A program made the translations under genes and the position numbers. A DNA stretch of 64,000 nt from the NCBI RefSeq assembly GCF_014203225.1, contig NZ_JACHIO010000004.1, positions 310,001 through 374,000 on the forward strand, given 5' to 3'. The notes beneath the pieces are model-generated. The model saw nothing but the letters and a program-made list of their open reading frames with translations, was not told the origin of the DNA and searched no databases. Of the stretch, positions 8,336 through 18,676 are shown one piece after another; within the stretch, counting starts at the first letter, position 1; each line of letters starts with the position of its first letter. Source of the stretch: Granulicella mallensis (GTDB taxonomy: Bacteria > Acidobacteriota > Terriglobia > Terriglobales > Acidobacteriaceae).

Positions 8336-9382
8336 ATGGGCATTACCCGCCAGCAAGCTCTCGACTGTTTCGCCTCCGACGATCTCATCGGCATCGGCAT
8401 GGAGGCCGATGCGGTCCGCCGCCGCCTCCACCCGGAGGGCGTGGTCAGCTACATCATCGACCGCAACATTAACTACACCAACTTCTGCACCGAATACTGC
8501 ACCTTCTGCGCCTTCTATCGGCCCTTGAAGGGCAAGCTCGCCGCCGAAGGCTACATCCTCGACTTCGACACGATCTATGACAAGATCCGCGAAACAGTCG
8601 AGATGGGCGGCACCGGCGTACTGATGCAGGGCGGCATCCATCCCGACCTCAAGATCGACTGGTTCGAATCGCTCTTCACGGGCATCAAGCAGCGCTTCCC
8701 GTCCATCTGGCTGCACTGCCTCTCTGCCTCCGAGATTCTGGCCATCGCCGAGTACTCCGAGATCTCGCTGCGCGACACCATTGCGCGTCTTCGTGACGCC
8801 GGGCTCGACAGCATTCCCGGCGGCGGTGCAGAGATCCTCGATGACGAGGTCCGCAAACGCATCGCGCGGCTGAAGTGCAGAACGGAAGATTGGGTTGCCG
8901 TTCACCGCACCGCACACTCGCTCGGCATGCGGACTACGGCAACCATGATGTTCGGCGTCGGCGAGACGATGGAGCATCGTGTCAATCACTTCGAAGTGGT
9001 TCGCCAGCTTCAGGAAGAGACCGGCGGATTTACGGCATTCATCCCCTGGAGCTTCCAGCCCAACAACACCGCTCTCGGCGGTCGCGGCTGGGATGAGGCT
9101 ACCTCGGTCGAATACCTCAAGACCCTCGCCATCAGCCGCATGTATCTCGACAACATCGAAAATGTGCAGAGTTCTTGGGTCACGCAGGGCCTGAAGGTTC
9201 TGCAGATGGGCCTGCGTTTCGGCGGTAATGATGTTGGCTCGGTAATGCTCGAAGAGAACGTGGTTCGCGCCGCAGGCACCTCGAATTGCACGACGGAAGA
9301 GGAGCTTCGCCGCATCATTCGCGACGCAGGCTTCAAACCCGTGCAGCGCGATACGCTCTATCGGACGATGTTCCTGAATTAG
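8336..9382 (+). CDS. mqnC: Cyclic dehypoxanthinyl futalosine synthase (radical SAM, menaquinone pathway)
   Basis: MqnC closes the ring of dehypoxanthine futalosine in the futalosine route to menaquinone. The 348-residue protein carries the radical SAM cluster motif CTEYCTFC (Cys51, Cys55, Cys58), followed by AFYR as in the MqnC/MqnE/CofH group. GMRTTATMMFGVGET, the IPWSFQPNNT segment and the C-terminal GSVMLEENVV region favour MqnC over MqnE. Presence of this gene suggests that the organism uses futalosine-derived menaquinone in respiration. Other mqn genes are not in the window. Its stop overlaps the stop region of a convergent minus-strand gene by 4 bp. Confidence 0.93.
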   Translation: MGITRQQALDCFASDDLIGIGMEADAVRRRLHPEGVVSYIIDRNINYTNFCTEYCTFCAFYRPLKGKLAAEGYILDFDTIYDKIRETVEMGGTGVLMQGGIHPDLKIDWFESLFTGIKQRFPSIWLHCLSASEILAIAEYSEISLRDTIARLRDAGLDSIPGGGAEILDDEVRKRIARLKCRTEDWVAVHRTAHSLGMRTTATMMFGVGETMEHRVNHFEVVRQLQEETGGFTAFIPWSFQPNNTALGGRGWDEATSVEYLKTLAISRMYLDNIENVQSSWVTQGLKVLQMGLRFGGNDVGSVMLEENVVRAAGTSNCTTEEELRRIIRDAGFKPVQRDTLYRTMFLN

Positions 9383-9642
9383 GCTGCTTTCAATAAATGT
9401 AACTGTAGATATTTTCGAAACATCGTCTCAATTTGCCTTGATGCCTCGTTGTCATTCTTCGGAATCAGGTCAAATATCTCAAAGTCAGGGAGTAAGCGAT
9501 GTCCCTGTCGGAAGACCTTGTAGCGAAGAGTTGACGCATAAGCTACCGTGTTTACAGGTTCAAGCAACAGCGTGTCGTCGATTTTCGAGGTAATGGTGGT
9601 CTGTATTTGTTCCAAATACTTGATTGCAGAATCAGCATTCAT
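9379..9642 (-). CDS. Small protein of unknown function next to a ribbon-helix-helix gene
   Basis: An 87-residue soluble protein not recognised as a known family. It begins MNADSAIKYLEQIQTTITSK and ends in a charged helix, with no Cys, no signal peptide and no membrane span. A strong ribosome-binding site (AGGAGGG, about 10 bases before the ATG at 9642) supports it as a real gene. It lies 62 bp downstream of the ribbon-helix-helix gene on the same strand, the arrangement of many toxin-antitoxin pairs. No toxin fold can be named from the sequence. The 3' end overlaps mqnC by 4 bp tail to tail. Confidence 0.6.
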   Translation of the reverse strand: MNADSAIKYLEQIQTTITSKIDDTLLLEPVNTVAYASTLRYKVFRQGHRLLPDFEIFDLIPKNDNEASRQIETMFRKYLQLHLLKAA

Positions 9643-9704
9643 TTGATGCAGCCCTCCTAGGACTGTCCCTGAAGCTTATTTGCCAGGGTTCGTCTGCGGG
9701 AGCC

Positions 9705-10004
9705 TTATGCCAAAAAAATAAACCCAGCATCTTTGATTGCCGCCGAAATTTTCTCATCCGGCACACCCTGCCTCCGCAAGCTTTCCGTAAGCGCCTGCAC
9801 CTGCGATCCCTCAAGACGCTCTAAATCCCTTCGCAGCCCCTGCGAAATATATGCCTTGATTAACCCCTGATAACCGGAAAAGCCGAGACTTGGCGCAATC
9901 TCTTTCAGCGATTCGATCACACTCTCCGGAATTCGGAGACTGATCGCAGTCATGACCCTTGGTGTCCGTAGCCGTTCGCGCATACGTTCTTTGGATGTCT
10001 TCAT
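9705..10004 (-). CDS. Ribbon-helix-helix (CopG/BrnA-like) DNA-binding protein, antitoxin-like
   Basis: This 99-residue protein has a ribbon-helix-helix pattern: the strand MTAISLRIPESV (18-29), then helix ESLKEIAPSLG, a turn and a second helix, YQGLIKAYISQGL. Such dimers bind short direct or inverted repeats and often autoregulate toxin-antitoxin operons. A GGGAG ribosome-binding site lies about 11 bases before the ATG. The small unknown gene 9379-9642 follows it on the same strand, and a candidate operator lies upstream. No upstream BrnT-like toxin is visible, so the toxin-antitoxin reading rests only on fold and layout. Confidence 0.68.
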   Translation of the reverse strand: MKTSKERMRERLRTPRVMTAISLRIPESVIESLKEIAPSLGFSGYQGLIKAYISQGLRRDLERLEGSQVQALTESLRRQGVPDEKISAAIKDAGFIFLA

Positions 10005-10065
10005 AGATTTTCATCTCCCGTTTCATCGCTAAACGTGTCAATAGAAAAGATGGCTCTACGAGTAG

Positions 10066-10084
10066 ATGTATATCAAATGTATAT
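10066..10084 (-). promoter_or_regulatory. Candidate operator: two ATGTATAT direct repeats
   Basis: The octamer ATGTATAT occurs at 10066-10073 and again at 10077-10084, 11 bases apart (one helical turn) and on the same face. The second copy also contains the palindrome GTATATAC. The site lies about 60-80 bases upstream of the ribbon-helix-helix gene, in an AT-rich region. RHH repressors commonly bind such repeats, so autoregulation is plausible. Confidence 0.4.
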
Positions 10085-10153
10085 ACAAAAGTTAAAATAC
10101 ATTCCCTTATAACCATACGTAGCGGCTATGTTGCCTCACGTTAGAACAAACCC

Positions 10154-10531
10154 ATGAAGATAGACCGCCTCGACCACCTCGTCCTCACCGTTGCAAGCAT
10201 TCCTGCAACGATCGCCTTCTACACTCGCGTCCTCGGATTTGAAGCCGCCGAAGCTAACAGTCGCTGGGCTCTCAAGTTCGGCCAGCAAAAGATCAATCTC
10301 CACCAGACAGACCATACCTTCGACCCCAAGGCGGCAAATCCTACACCAGGCTCCGGGGATCTTTGCTTCATCACCGGCGATCAGCCTGAGCAAACCCTCC
10401 ACCACCTGAAATCCCTCGACATAGCCATTGAGGAAGGCCCTGTAGAGCGTCATGGAGCTCTCGGCAGGATGGTCTCCGTCTACTTCCGTGATCCCGACGG
10501 CAACCTTCTCGAAATCGCAAGGTATCTCTAA
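10154..10531 (+). CDS. VOC family (glyoxalase/bleomycin-resistance-like) protein
   Basis: This 125-residue single-domain VOC protein starts MKIDRLDHLVLTVASIPATI with the usual first metal ligand His8. The middle segment FGQQKINLHQ and the ending VSVYFRDPDGNLLEIARYL give the other usual metal-ligand positions (His in NLHQ, Glu in LLEIA). It resembles the small stand-alone VOC proteins often annotated as biphenyl-2,3-diol dioxygenase-like or virulence-type. The substrate cannot be inferred. It lies 44 bp upstream of the large glycosyltransferase, but a joint role is not suggested. Confidence 0.85.
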   Translation: MKIDRLDHLVLTVASIPATIAFYTRVLGFEAAEANSRWALKFGQQKINLHQTDHTFDPKAANPTPGSGDLCFITGDQPEQTLHHLKSLDIAIEEGPVERHGALGRMVSVYFRDPDGNLLEIARYL

Positions 10532-10575
10532 GCCTCCTCGCGTAAAATCAATGCGATACCCTGACGCAGAGCGCG

Positions 10576-12291
<1,716 letters not shown>

Positions 12292-12324
12292 GCTCGACTA
12301 TAAAACCATCCTTCGTTCGCACAC

Positions 12325-12360
12325 AAGCAGAAAGGCCCGCTTTCGCGGGCCTTTCTGCTT
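12325..12360. terminator. Bidirectional rho-independent terminator
   Basis: A perfect 16-bp hairpin (12325-12340 and 12345-12360) with loop TTTC stands between the convergent GT2 and outer-membrane protein genes. The stem starts AAGCAGAAAGG and has a GC-rich core. A- and T-rich stem ends on both sides suit termination in both directions. Confidence 0.85.
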
Positions 12361-12382
12361 GCACGAACCTATTCAGTATCCG

Positions 12383-13456
12383 TTAGAAGCGGACGCCAAA
12401 CTTGATCGGAAAGTATCCCGTGTGGTTGCTGTTCGCCGGATAATCGTTCGCCACATCGACATTTGCCGCGGAAGCGGTAGCGGCCGTAACACCGGCACGC
12501 TGCGAGTTATCAACGAACACATACCGAACCTCGCCGTAGAACCGCTCATTCGAGAAGCGCGAGAACTTATAGGTCAGTCCCAGGCCGGCATTGAAGCCAG
12601 GTGCGTTCGAAGTGTAGTGGTCGATGGTCTGGTTTGCAGAGTAGGTATAGCAACCATAGAACGGATCGCAGTACTCACCGAGCGCCGGAACCGTGAAATC
12701 GGCTGTCTTGTGGTAGAAGCCGACACCGGCTACGACATAAGCGCCCAGTCCCTCACCCGAGTAGAACGTATAGGTGGGATCGATGGAGAAGGACCACACA
12801 TGGCTGCTACCGTCCAGGTTGGAGATAGGTGCAATGGTGCCAACCGAGGGGTCCGGGTTCTGATTGTAGAGATCGATGTAGGTGTTATAGATTGTCGTCT
12901 GATTGGCGAGCGTACGGCCCTGGAAGCCGAAGTTATCCCAATCGAACTCGATCGGAAGCGCAAAATGCTTACTGAACTGAGGACCGCCGCCGACCTGGAA
13001 GCTGTAGCTCGGGGTCAGATAGGTATGAGTATTGCCAGTCGGTACGGTGAAACCGGCGCCACCGTAGAAAGTGAACTTGTTCGAGCCATCCGCGTTCGTG
13101 TTGCCGCCACGATAGCGAGGACGGCCATAGCGCTGATGTCCGCCACCATACTGGGGATCGACAAAATTGAAGGGAGCAGCGGAGTTATCCGCCACTTCAT
13201 TGATCTCCGCGCTGCTGCTTGAAAACAGCGCGTCACTGCTGGTTCCGGCTACCGGAACGTCCAAATTCAATGTTGGCTTCGCCTGAAGACTGTTTTGCAT
13301 AGAAGCCACGTTGGACTGGGTGGCAGCCCGGGCGACTGAAGAATCGCTGGACTGGCTGGTCTGCGCACTCATCACGGCAACACTTGCGCCGAGAATCGCC
13401 GACAGCGCCACAGTGCGGCGCACAAAACCTGAGGGTCTAGTAAAGGTAAACAACAT
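12383..13456 (-). CDS. Outer-membrane beta-barrel protein (OmpA-like barrel)
   Basis: From the ATG at 13454-13456, which has an AAGGAG site at the right spacing, the protein has 357 residues. The frame is open further upstream, but that would bury the signal peptide (FVRRTVALSAILGASVAVMS, cleavage near AQT). A low-complexity Ser/Asn-rich linker (about 30-100) is followed by a barrel of alternating strands, for example FTFYGGAGFTVPTGN and YVVAGVGFYHKTADF. The end, NHTGYFPIKFGVRF, has a terminal Phe, the usual BAM recognition signature. It resembles the outer-membrane barrel superfamily found in Acidobacteria. The Cys pair in EYCDPFYGCYTY may form a loop disulfide. A specific function is not predictable. 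Confidence 0.8.
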   Translation of the reverse strand: MLFTFTRPSGFVRRTVALSAILGASVAVMSAQTSQSSDSSVARAATQSNVASMQNSLQAKPTLNLDVPVAGTSSDALFSSSSAEINEVADNSAAPFNFVDPQYGGGHQRYGRPRYRGGNTNADGSNKFTFYGGAGFTVPTGNTHTYLTPSYSFQVGGGPQFSKHFALPIEFDWDNFGFQGRTLANQTTIYNTYIDLYNQNPDPSVGTIAPISNLDGSSHVWSFSIDPTYTFYSGEGLGAYVVAGVGFYHKTADFTVPALGEYCDPFYGCYTYSANQTIDHYTSNAPGFNAGLGLTYKFSRFSNERFYGEVRYVFVDNSQRAGVTAATASAANVDVANDYPANSNHTGYFPIKFGVRF

Positions 13457-13788
13457 CTTTTGAACTCCTTGCCGTAAAACGGGAACCGAATGCTGGATCA
13501 AACCCAAGCCTTCGCGAATTGTTGCGAACGCTGCGCCCCTTTCGATTCCATTTCCACGTAGGACGATCATAATGCCGAATAGGATGCAGGATATTTAGGA
13601 ATCAATCCTCATGTGCCTGCCTCGATAAGGTGACAAATCATGGGCATTCCTTCAAGTTTGCGCAACTCTATGCGAAAAAGGCCGTCTAATATAGTAAGTC
13701 TACGTGTATCCAAATTCCGCTGCTTTGTAAGCGCGAGTAACTTCGTCAGGATGGTGTCTGCTTGTCTTTTTCCCCGCATGTCTGGTCT

Positions 13789-14787
13789 ATGCCACGGGCT
13801 TTTTGCGCCTGTGCTTTTGGTTTTGCCGGACTCGCCCTCCTACCCCTGACTTCCTCTGCCCAGCAAGCTCCCTCCAATGTGCTGATTGCGACCCTTACGC
13901 CAGTGACTCATCCTGCGCTTCCTAATGCTCCCTCCGCGCTGCTGTTTTCGCCCACCGAAACAGGCACCTCTCCGGATACATTGGATACCGACGACTCCTC
14001 TTCCAACAGCGATCCGGATTCCGCGGACAATCAGGATCTGAAAGATCCGCACCAACGGACACAGGACAACTCTCCCGACACCAAGAAGAAACCTGTTCCC
14101 CCTATCGAACTCGACTCCAATGGAAACCCGATTCCGCTCAATCGCCGCCAGCCGCAGCGCATTCTCGGGTTTATGCCGAACTTTCGTTCTGTTTCAGGCG
14201 GTGCCGTAGCTCATCCTCCCGGTTGGAAGTACAACTTCCAGGTAGCCACCCATCAGTCGTTCGATTACTCCTCCTTTATCTTCCTCGGCATCACATCCCT
14301 TTCGGCCGAAGGCCTGAACTCTCATCCAGTCCTGGGCAAAGGTGTCGATGGCTTCTATGCCTACACCTGGCGCGGCTTGCTCGACAAGACAGACGGCACC
14401 TATCTCTCCGCCTGGTTTCTTCCCAGCCTGCTGCATGAAGACACGCGCTACTATGCGATGGGCCGTGGCCACAGTATTCCCATCCGCGCCCTCTACGTCA
14501 TCAGCCGGCAGGCCGTAGCTCAAACCTACGGAGGCAAGCAGACCCCCAATATCGCCGGCCTCGGCGGCAAAGTGCTCACCCAGGTCATCTCCCGCGAGTA
14601 CTATCCCGCGGGAGCCACCAGCTTCGGTGTCCTCGCCACGAAGTTCGCCTACGCCTCCATGCGTGACATCGCCTTCACCTCCATCCGCGAGTTCTACCCC
14701 GACATCGCCGCACACTACGTTCGCACACACCGAGAAAAGGTCGCGCACCAGGCCGCACGCGATGCCCAGGCCGCCGGCGTCCACTAA
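13789..14787 (+). CDS. Secreted protein of unknown function
   Basis: Using the ATG at 13789 the protein has 332 residues. A TTG at 13762 would add nine. The N-terminus PRAFCACAFGFAGLALLPLT followed by SSAQQ looks like a signal peptide. A Ser/Asp/Pro-rich, probably disordered stretch (to about 120) contains repeated acidic clusters (DTLDTDDSSSNSDPDSADNQ). After residue 130 a folded part starts with PQRILGFMPNFRSVS. It contains FDYSSFIFLGITSL, WRGLLDKTDGTYLSAWFLPS, then EDTRYYAMGRGHS. This region resembles conserved Acidobacterial periplasmic or outer-membrane proteins of unknown function. It could be an outer-membrane or lipid-associated protein. Confidence 0.72.
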   Translation: MPRAFCACAFGFAGLALLPLTSSAQQAPSNVLIATLTPVTHPALPNAPSALLFSPTETGTSPDTLDTDDSSSNSDPDSADNQDLKDPHQRTQDNSPDTKKKPVPPIELDSNGNPIPLNRRQPQRILGFMPNFRSVSGGAVAHPPGWKYNFQVATHQSFDYSSFIFLGITSLSAEGLNSHPVLGKGVDGFYAYTWRGLLDKTDGTYLSAWFLPSLLHEDTRYYAMGRGHSIPIRALYVISRQAVAQTYGGKQTPNIAGLGGKVLTQVISREYYPAGATSFGVLATKFAYASMRDIAFTSIREFYPDIAAHYVRTHREKVAHQAARDAQAAGVH

Positions 14788-14854
14788 ATCCGCGATTATG
14801 CGTCTGGCCAATGAGAATCCTTATCTCAGGCTTCGCGTCTAAACTGGACATAAT

Positions 14855-15544
14855 ATGTCCATAACCTCAAACATCGATCGTCTTCGCAATGAGATTGCGG
14901 ACGCCTGCGCCCGTGCCAACCGCCGTGTAGAAGACGTCGCCCTGATGGCCGTCAGCAAGATGCACCCCGCCGAAGCTATTCTGGAAGCCCACTCCGCAGG
15001 CCAGCGCCTGTTCGGCGAAAACCGCGTGCAGGAGGCTCAGGCCAAATCCGCGCAAATTGAGCTGCTTGAAGGGCTCGACCTGCACCTCATCGGCCCCCTG
15101 CAGAACAACAAGACAGCCAAGGCCGCCGAGATCTTCCACGCCATCGACGCCGTCGACTCGCTGAAGACCGCGGAACGCCTCAACTCCGCCGCACAGGCCC
15201 TCGGCAAGACCTTGCCCCTGCTCATCGAAGTGAAGCTTTCGCATGAAGAGACCAAACATGGTCTCGCTCCTGAAGAACTCCCAGCCTTCCTGGATGCCCT
15301 GCAACCATTCAGCTTCCTAAAACCCCTGGGATTGATGACCGTTCCCCCCTGGAGCGACGACCCCGAAACGGCACGGCCCTACTTCCAGCATCTACGCAGG
15401 TTGCGCGACGAGAACGTTGCCAAACATTCAAATCTCACGCAGCTCTCCATGGGGATGTCCCACGATTTTCAAGTGGCCATTGAAGAGGGTTCCACCACGG
15501 TACGCATCGGCACTGCGATCTTCGGCAAACGGAGTTACGTGTGA
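14855..15544 (+). CDS. YggS/PLPBP family pyridoxal-phosphate homeostasis protein
   Basis: This 229-residue single-domain PLP-barrel protein of the YggS family buffers PLP and affects amino-acid and cofactor metabolism. The PLP lysine is Lys35 in LMAVSKMHPAE, followed by the signature FGENRVQEAQAK. Later features are HLIGPLQNNKTAKA (HxIGxLQxNK, typical) and the C-terminal LSMGMSHDFQVAIEEGSTTV and VRIGTAIFG. The gene overlaps the next one by 4 bp (GTGA), and yggS-yggU adjacency is a common bacterial pairing. Confidence 0.95.
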   Translation: MSITSNIDRLRNEIADACARANRRVEDVALMAVSKMHPAEAILEAHSAGQRLFGENRVQEAQAKSAQIELLEGLDLHLIGPLQNNKTAKAAEIFHAIDAVDSLKTAERLNSAAQALGKTLPLLIEVKLSHEETKHGLAPEELPAFLDALQPFSFLKPLGLMTVPPWSDDPETARPYFQHLRRLRDENVAKHSNLTQLSMGMSHDFQVAIEEGSTTVRIGTAIFGKRSYV

Positions 15545-15840
15545 TTCTCGCGCTGCGGGATACGCCCGGCGGCTGTTCCCTCCCAGTACGCGTTCATCCC
15601 GGGGCCAAACAGAATGCCATCACGGGCACACACGACGGTTCCATCAAGGTCTCACTGATCACACCGCCCACCGACGGACGTGCCAACGCCGCGCTGATCG
15701 CCTTCCTCAGCGACCGCCTCAACATCCCGCGAGCCCATATCGAACTCCTCACCGGCGCGACCAGCCGGACCAAGATGCTGCGCATAGCGGGACTAACTTC
15801 CGCAGAGGTCGAAGCCCGATTGCTCACCGATCTCGCTTAG
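15541..15840 (+). CDS. DUF167/YggU family protein
   Basis: This 99-residue protein matches the small conserved YggU (DUF167) family. The core VRVHPGAKQNAITGTHDGSI is followed by the typical PTDGRANAALIAFLSDRL and a C-terminal helix with GATSRTKMLRIAGL. Its biochemical role is unknown. It starts with GTG overlapping the yggS stop, so the two are translationally coupled. Its own stop overlaps the end of a convergent membrane-protein gene by 4 bp. Confidence 0.92.
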   Translation: MILALRDTPGGCSLPVRVHPGAKQNAITGTHDGSIKVSLITPPTDGRANAALIAFLSDRLNIPRAHIELLTGATSRTKMLRIAGLTSAEVEARLLTDLA

Positions 15841-16046
15841 CTCTTGCTCCGCTTCCAGAGCAGCGCAATCAAGACCAGGGTCGCCGCAATTCCCCCCGCG
15901 AAGAGTCCCGCCATTGCGCTGCCAAGCCGAACCTGCAGAGCATACATTCCACCCGGCGCGGCGTGGGCGATGACGGTCTTCGCCGTCAGCCATCCTACGC
16001 CGACGAAGACCGCCACCACGACTGATGCCTTCCACACATACTGCAT
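15837..16046 (-). CDS. Small two-helix membrane protein, unknown function
   Basis: A 69-residue protein with two predicted membrane helices, roughly residues 6-24 (KASVVVAVFVGVGWLTAKT) and 43-64 (AMAGLFAGGIAATLVLIALL). A short polar link separates them, and the basic tail WKRSKS suggests that both ends lie in the cytoplasm. No family is recognised. It is convergent with yggU (4-bp overlap) and lies just upstream of the GH28 gene's 3' end on the same strand, 25 bp away. No functional link can be stated. Confidence 0.6.
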   Translation of the reverse strand: MQYVWKASVVVAVFVGVGWLTAKTVIAHAAPGGMYALQVRLGSAMAGLFAGGIAATLVLIALLWKRSKS

Positions 16047-16071
16047 AAGGCGAGTCTACTGCCTCCGCCTC

Positions 16072-17343
16072 TTACTTCCCGGCCACCGTCGCCGTCGGTG
16101 CCACGGTCAGGTTCTCACCCTCGTCCGCTTTGACCTTTACGTTGTCGAACGCGACCTTCGCATAGGCAATCTTCAGCCCGGTCTTCGCTTGCAGATCGAC
16201 GTTCTTCAACGACAGCCCTTCCACAGGCGACTCCGGCAAACCTACGATCGTTCCTGCCGATCCACTTCCAGTTGCATGAACATTCTCGATCGCGATGTTG
16301 TGAAAGCGCGGCGTCAGACGTCCCATCGGCATAGACGGAACCTCACCGTCCGGCGCTGCCTTCGGGTAATACTCCGTGATCAGGATCGCCGTCTTCACAT
16401 CGACCATGTCGATGTCCTTGAACGAGATGTTGCTCACATCGTTGCCCCGGTCGCGATTCGCCTTGATACGAATTCCCTGGTCCGTGCCCTTGAAGTGAAT
16501 CCGCTCGGCGTGAACATTCTGCACGCCGCCAGCGATCTCACTGCCGATAGAGAGCCCGTGGCCATTTTCGAACGTGCAGTCGGTGATCATGATGTTCTTC
16601 GAAGGAGCATCCGGTCCGGGCGAGTTGATCGCGCCTGACTTGATCGCGACGTTGTCATCTCCAACCGACGAGAACACGTGGTCGATCACAATATTGCTGG
16701 AGCTGAAGGGGTCAATCGCGTCGGTGTTCGGCGAGTGCGGAGCGAGGATCTTGAGGTTACGAAAGACAAGATCGTCTGCGTAGTACGGCACGATCTGCCA
16801 GAAGCCCGCATTCTGTATGGTGATTCCCTCGACACGGATGTGCTTCGAGTGGTCGAAGACGAGGCCCATCGGTCGCGGATGATCGTTGCCCAGTACACCG
16901 GCCTCCTTCACGGCGTGCACATACTCCCACCAGATATGTCCGTTGCCGTCGATTGTTCCGCCGCCGGTAATGGTGATGTTCTCCGCATTCACCGAGCCCA
17001 CCAGGGGCTGCACGGTCGGTTGCCGGGCAAACGTCACTTTGGGATAGTCCTCACGGTCTGGAGAACCGAGCAGGGTCGCGCCCTCGGCAATGTTCAGCGT
17101 GATATTCGACTTCAGGGAGATGGGTCCACTCAAGAATGTGCCGCCGCTGAGCTTTACGACACCACCCTTTTTATAGCCGGCACAAGTATCGATGGCCTCC
17201 TGAATAGCCGCCGTATCCTTGGTCGTGCCATCGCCCTTGGCGCCGAACGCACGTACATCACAGGTCTTCGCACTTGTACCAGCCGCCCACGCCTGCGGCA
17301 CTACCGCCAGGGCCAACACTCCAATCAACGCTACAAAACGCAT
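16072..17343 (-). CDS. Secreted glycoside hydrolase family 28 (polygalacturonase-like)
   Basis: This 423-residue protein starts at the ATG 17341-17343 with a GGAG site nine bases upstream. A signal peptide (MRFVALIGVLALAVVPQAWA) is followed by the standard GH28 opening CDVRAFGAKGDGTTKDTAAI and a right-handed beta-helix. The catalytic region holds NTDAIDPFSSSNI (usual N-T-D), then GDDNVAIKSG (D-D), GHGLSIGSE (G-H-G) and GIRIKANRDRG (R-I-K). All four GH28 signature blocks are therefore present. It probably cleaves galacturonan or a rhamnogalacturonan side chain in the periplasm or outside. An exo-acting or rhamnogalacturonan specificity cannot be excluded. It adds to the plant-cell-wall degradation profile with GH127 and GH30. 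Confidence 0.9.
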   Translation of the reverse strand: MRFVALIGVLALAVVPQAWAAGTSAKTCDVRAFGAKGDGTTKDTAAIQEAIDTCAGYKKGGVVKLSGGTFLSGPISLKSNITLNIAEGATLLGSPDREDYPKVTFARQPTVQPLVGSVNAENITITGGGTIDGNGHIWWEYVHAVKEAGVLGNDHPRPMGLVFDHSKHIRVEGITIQNAGFWQIVPYYADDLVFRNLKILAPHSPNTDAIDPFSSSNIVIDHVFSSVGDDNVAIKSGAINSPGPDAPSKNIMITDCTFENGHGLSIGSEIAGGVQNVHAERIHFKGTDQGIRIKANRDRGNDVSNISFKDIDMVDVKTAILITEYYPKAAPDGEVPSMPMGRLTPRFHNIAIENVHATGSGSAGTIVGLPESPVEGLSLKNVDLQAKTGLKIAYAKVAFDNVKVKADEGENLTVAPTATVAGK

Positions 17344-17638
17344 TGCGCACACTCCACGGGAATCTGTCAGACAGCTACGGGAGCCATCTTACATGGCAGA
17401 GGCCAGGACTGGCACGAGACAGAACTCTACCGGCAATTTCTGCGGGGATAGACTAGCCGGTGACAAGCTGGGCTATGAAACTTTGCGAAATTTCTTCCCA
17501 CACTCTGCCAAGGTTAAACGTGCCTTACGGCTGTGACACGGCTATGCTTGAATTCTTTTCTTCCTACACTGCTCAATGATTAGCGACAAACGCCGTTCTC
17601 GATATTGGGACGATACGTCGTCCTATCGACCAAGTGGC

Positions 17639-18535
17639 TTAGTTCTCCGTAGGCCGCTCAATATGGTCTGCGACAATCACAGAAACCATAGCCCGCGTCG
17701 GCTTCAGCTTGATTCCCAACTGTTCCTGCACGGCCTCCAATACGGTCGGTCCCGTCGATGCCACATCCGGCGGAGACGTCTGCATCGGTGGGGGACCCTC
17801 CAGAGTAAAGTCCCACAGCCCCGTCAACCCGGTCTGGTCCACAACACGGCGGCCGATCTCCTCTGAAGACCCGCCCAAACTCCCTACAAACTTGCCAACC
17901 AGATCCATGGAAGTCGCTCGTGAACCAAACAGAGCCATGCCGTCTTTGCTGGGCCTGGCGAAGTAACCATAGCACTCTATCGGATAGGTCTCCGGTTTCG
18001 GTTTTTCGTCGCAAGCCTGCCCCTGAGCATGCGGAATCAACCTCGGCCCCGGTTTCCCGGGCTTCACCAGCACCATCGCGAGCACTGGAGCCTCTTTTTG
18101 CTCGAAGTGTATCTTTAGTCCAAATCGGTCGGCCAATAGTGCCTGCATCATCAACCGGTACTGGTCCTTGGTCGCGTGCAGCGGGGCTGTCGCCTCGATA
18201 TCAAATCGGTCTGTCTTCACCCACCCGGGAAGATTGGCCAACATGGCCTTCTCTTCTTCTCCCGAGAGCCAGATCTTGTAAGCAAACTCAATGTAGGTCG
18301 GCAACGCAAAATCTGCGTGAAACCGCCCATTCGTTTCCCGGAACCAATCATCGGAACTCAGTGCAAACGAAGGCGACTTGAACTCGCCCTTGTCCTCGCG
18401 AATCGAAGCGACCTCAAACGTCATCGCTCCGCCAGCCGCCTTCTGCCAATCAGGAACGCTCTGCACAGGCCTCTGCACCCGCATGGAACCTACACTCGCA
18501 ACACCGCAAAGCAGCAGCACTCCAAGCCTTTTCAT
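17639..18535 (-). CDS. TIGR03435 family secreted protein (Acidobacteria-specific expansion)
   Basis: A 298-residue protein of the TIGR03435 family, greatly expanded in Acidobacteria and of unknown role. The N-terminal segment GVLLLCGVASVGSMRVQRPV is a probable signal peptide or anchor. The characteristic start MTFEVASIREDKGEFKSPSF follows. Later diagnostic parts are ATKDQYRLMMQALLADRFGL, MDLVGKFVGSLGGSSEEIGR, RRVVDQTGLTGLWDFTLE and the C-terminal LEAVQEQLGIKLKPTRA. All the usual blocks are in order. It is most likely periplasmic. It is a useful taxonomic marker for this window. Confidence 0.92.
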   Translation of the reverse strand: MKRLGVLLLCGVASVGSMRVQRPVQSVPDWQKAAGGAMTFEVASIREDKGEFKSPSFALSSDDWFRETNGRFHADFALPTYIEFAYKIWLSGEEEKAMLANLPGWVKTDRFDIEATAPLHATKDQYRLMMQALLADRFGLKIHFEQKEAPVLAMVLVKPGKPGPRLIPHAQGQACDEKPKPETYPIECYGYFARPSKDGMALFGSRATSMDLVGKFVGSLGGSSEEIGRRVVDQTGLTGLWDFTLEGPPPMQTSPPDVASTGPTVLEAVQEQLGIKLKPTRAMVSVIVADHIERPTEN

Positions 18536-18676
18536 TGAGACCGTCCCTGAATTCTATTCACTTTGACGTCTCACGATACACGTTGTCATTCCCTGTCGCC
18601 GCCTTTCCCAGAGAATCGATAAAAGCGTGCCCAGCGAATGCCATCAAATGCCCTGGTCTTAGCGCATAAATCAGAA

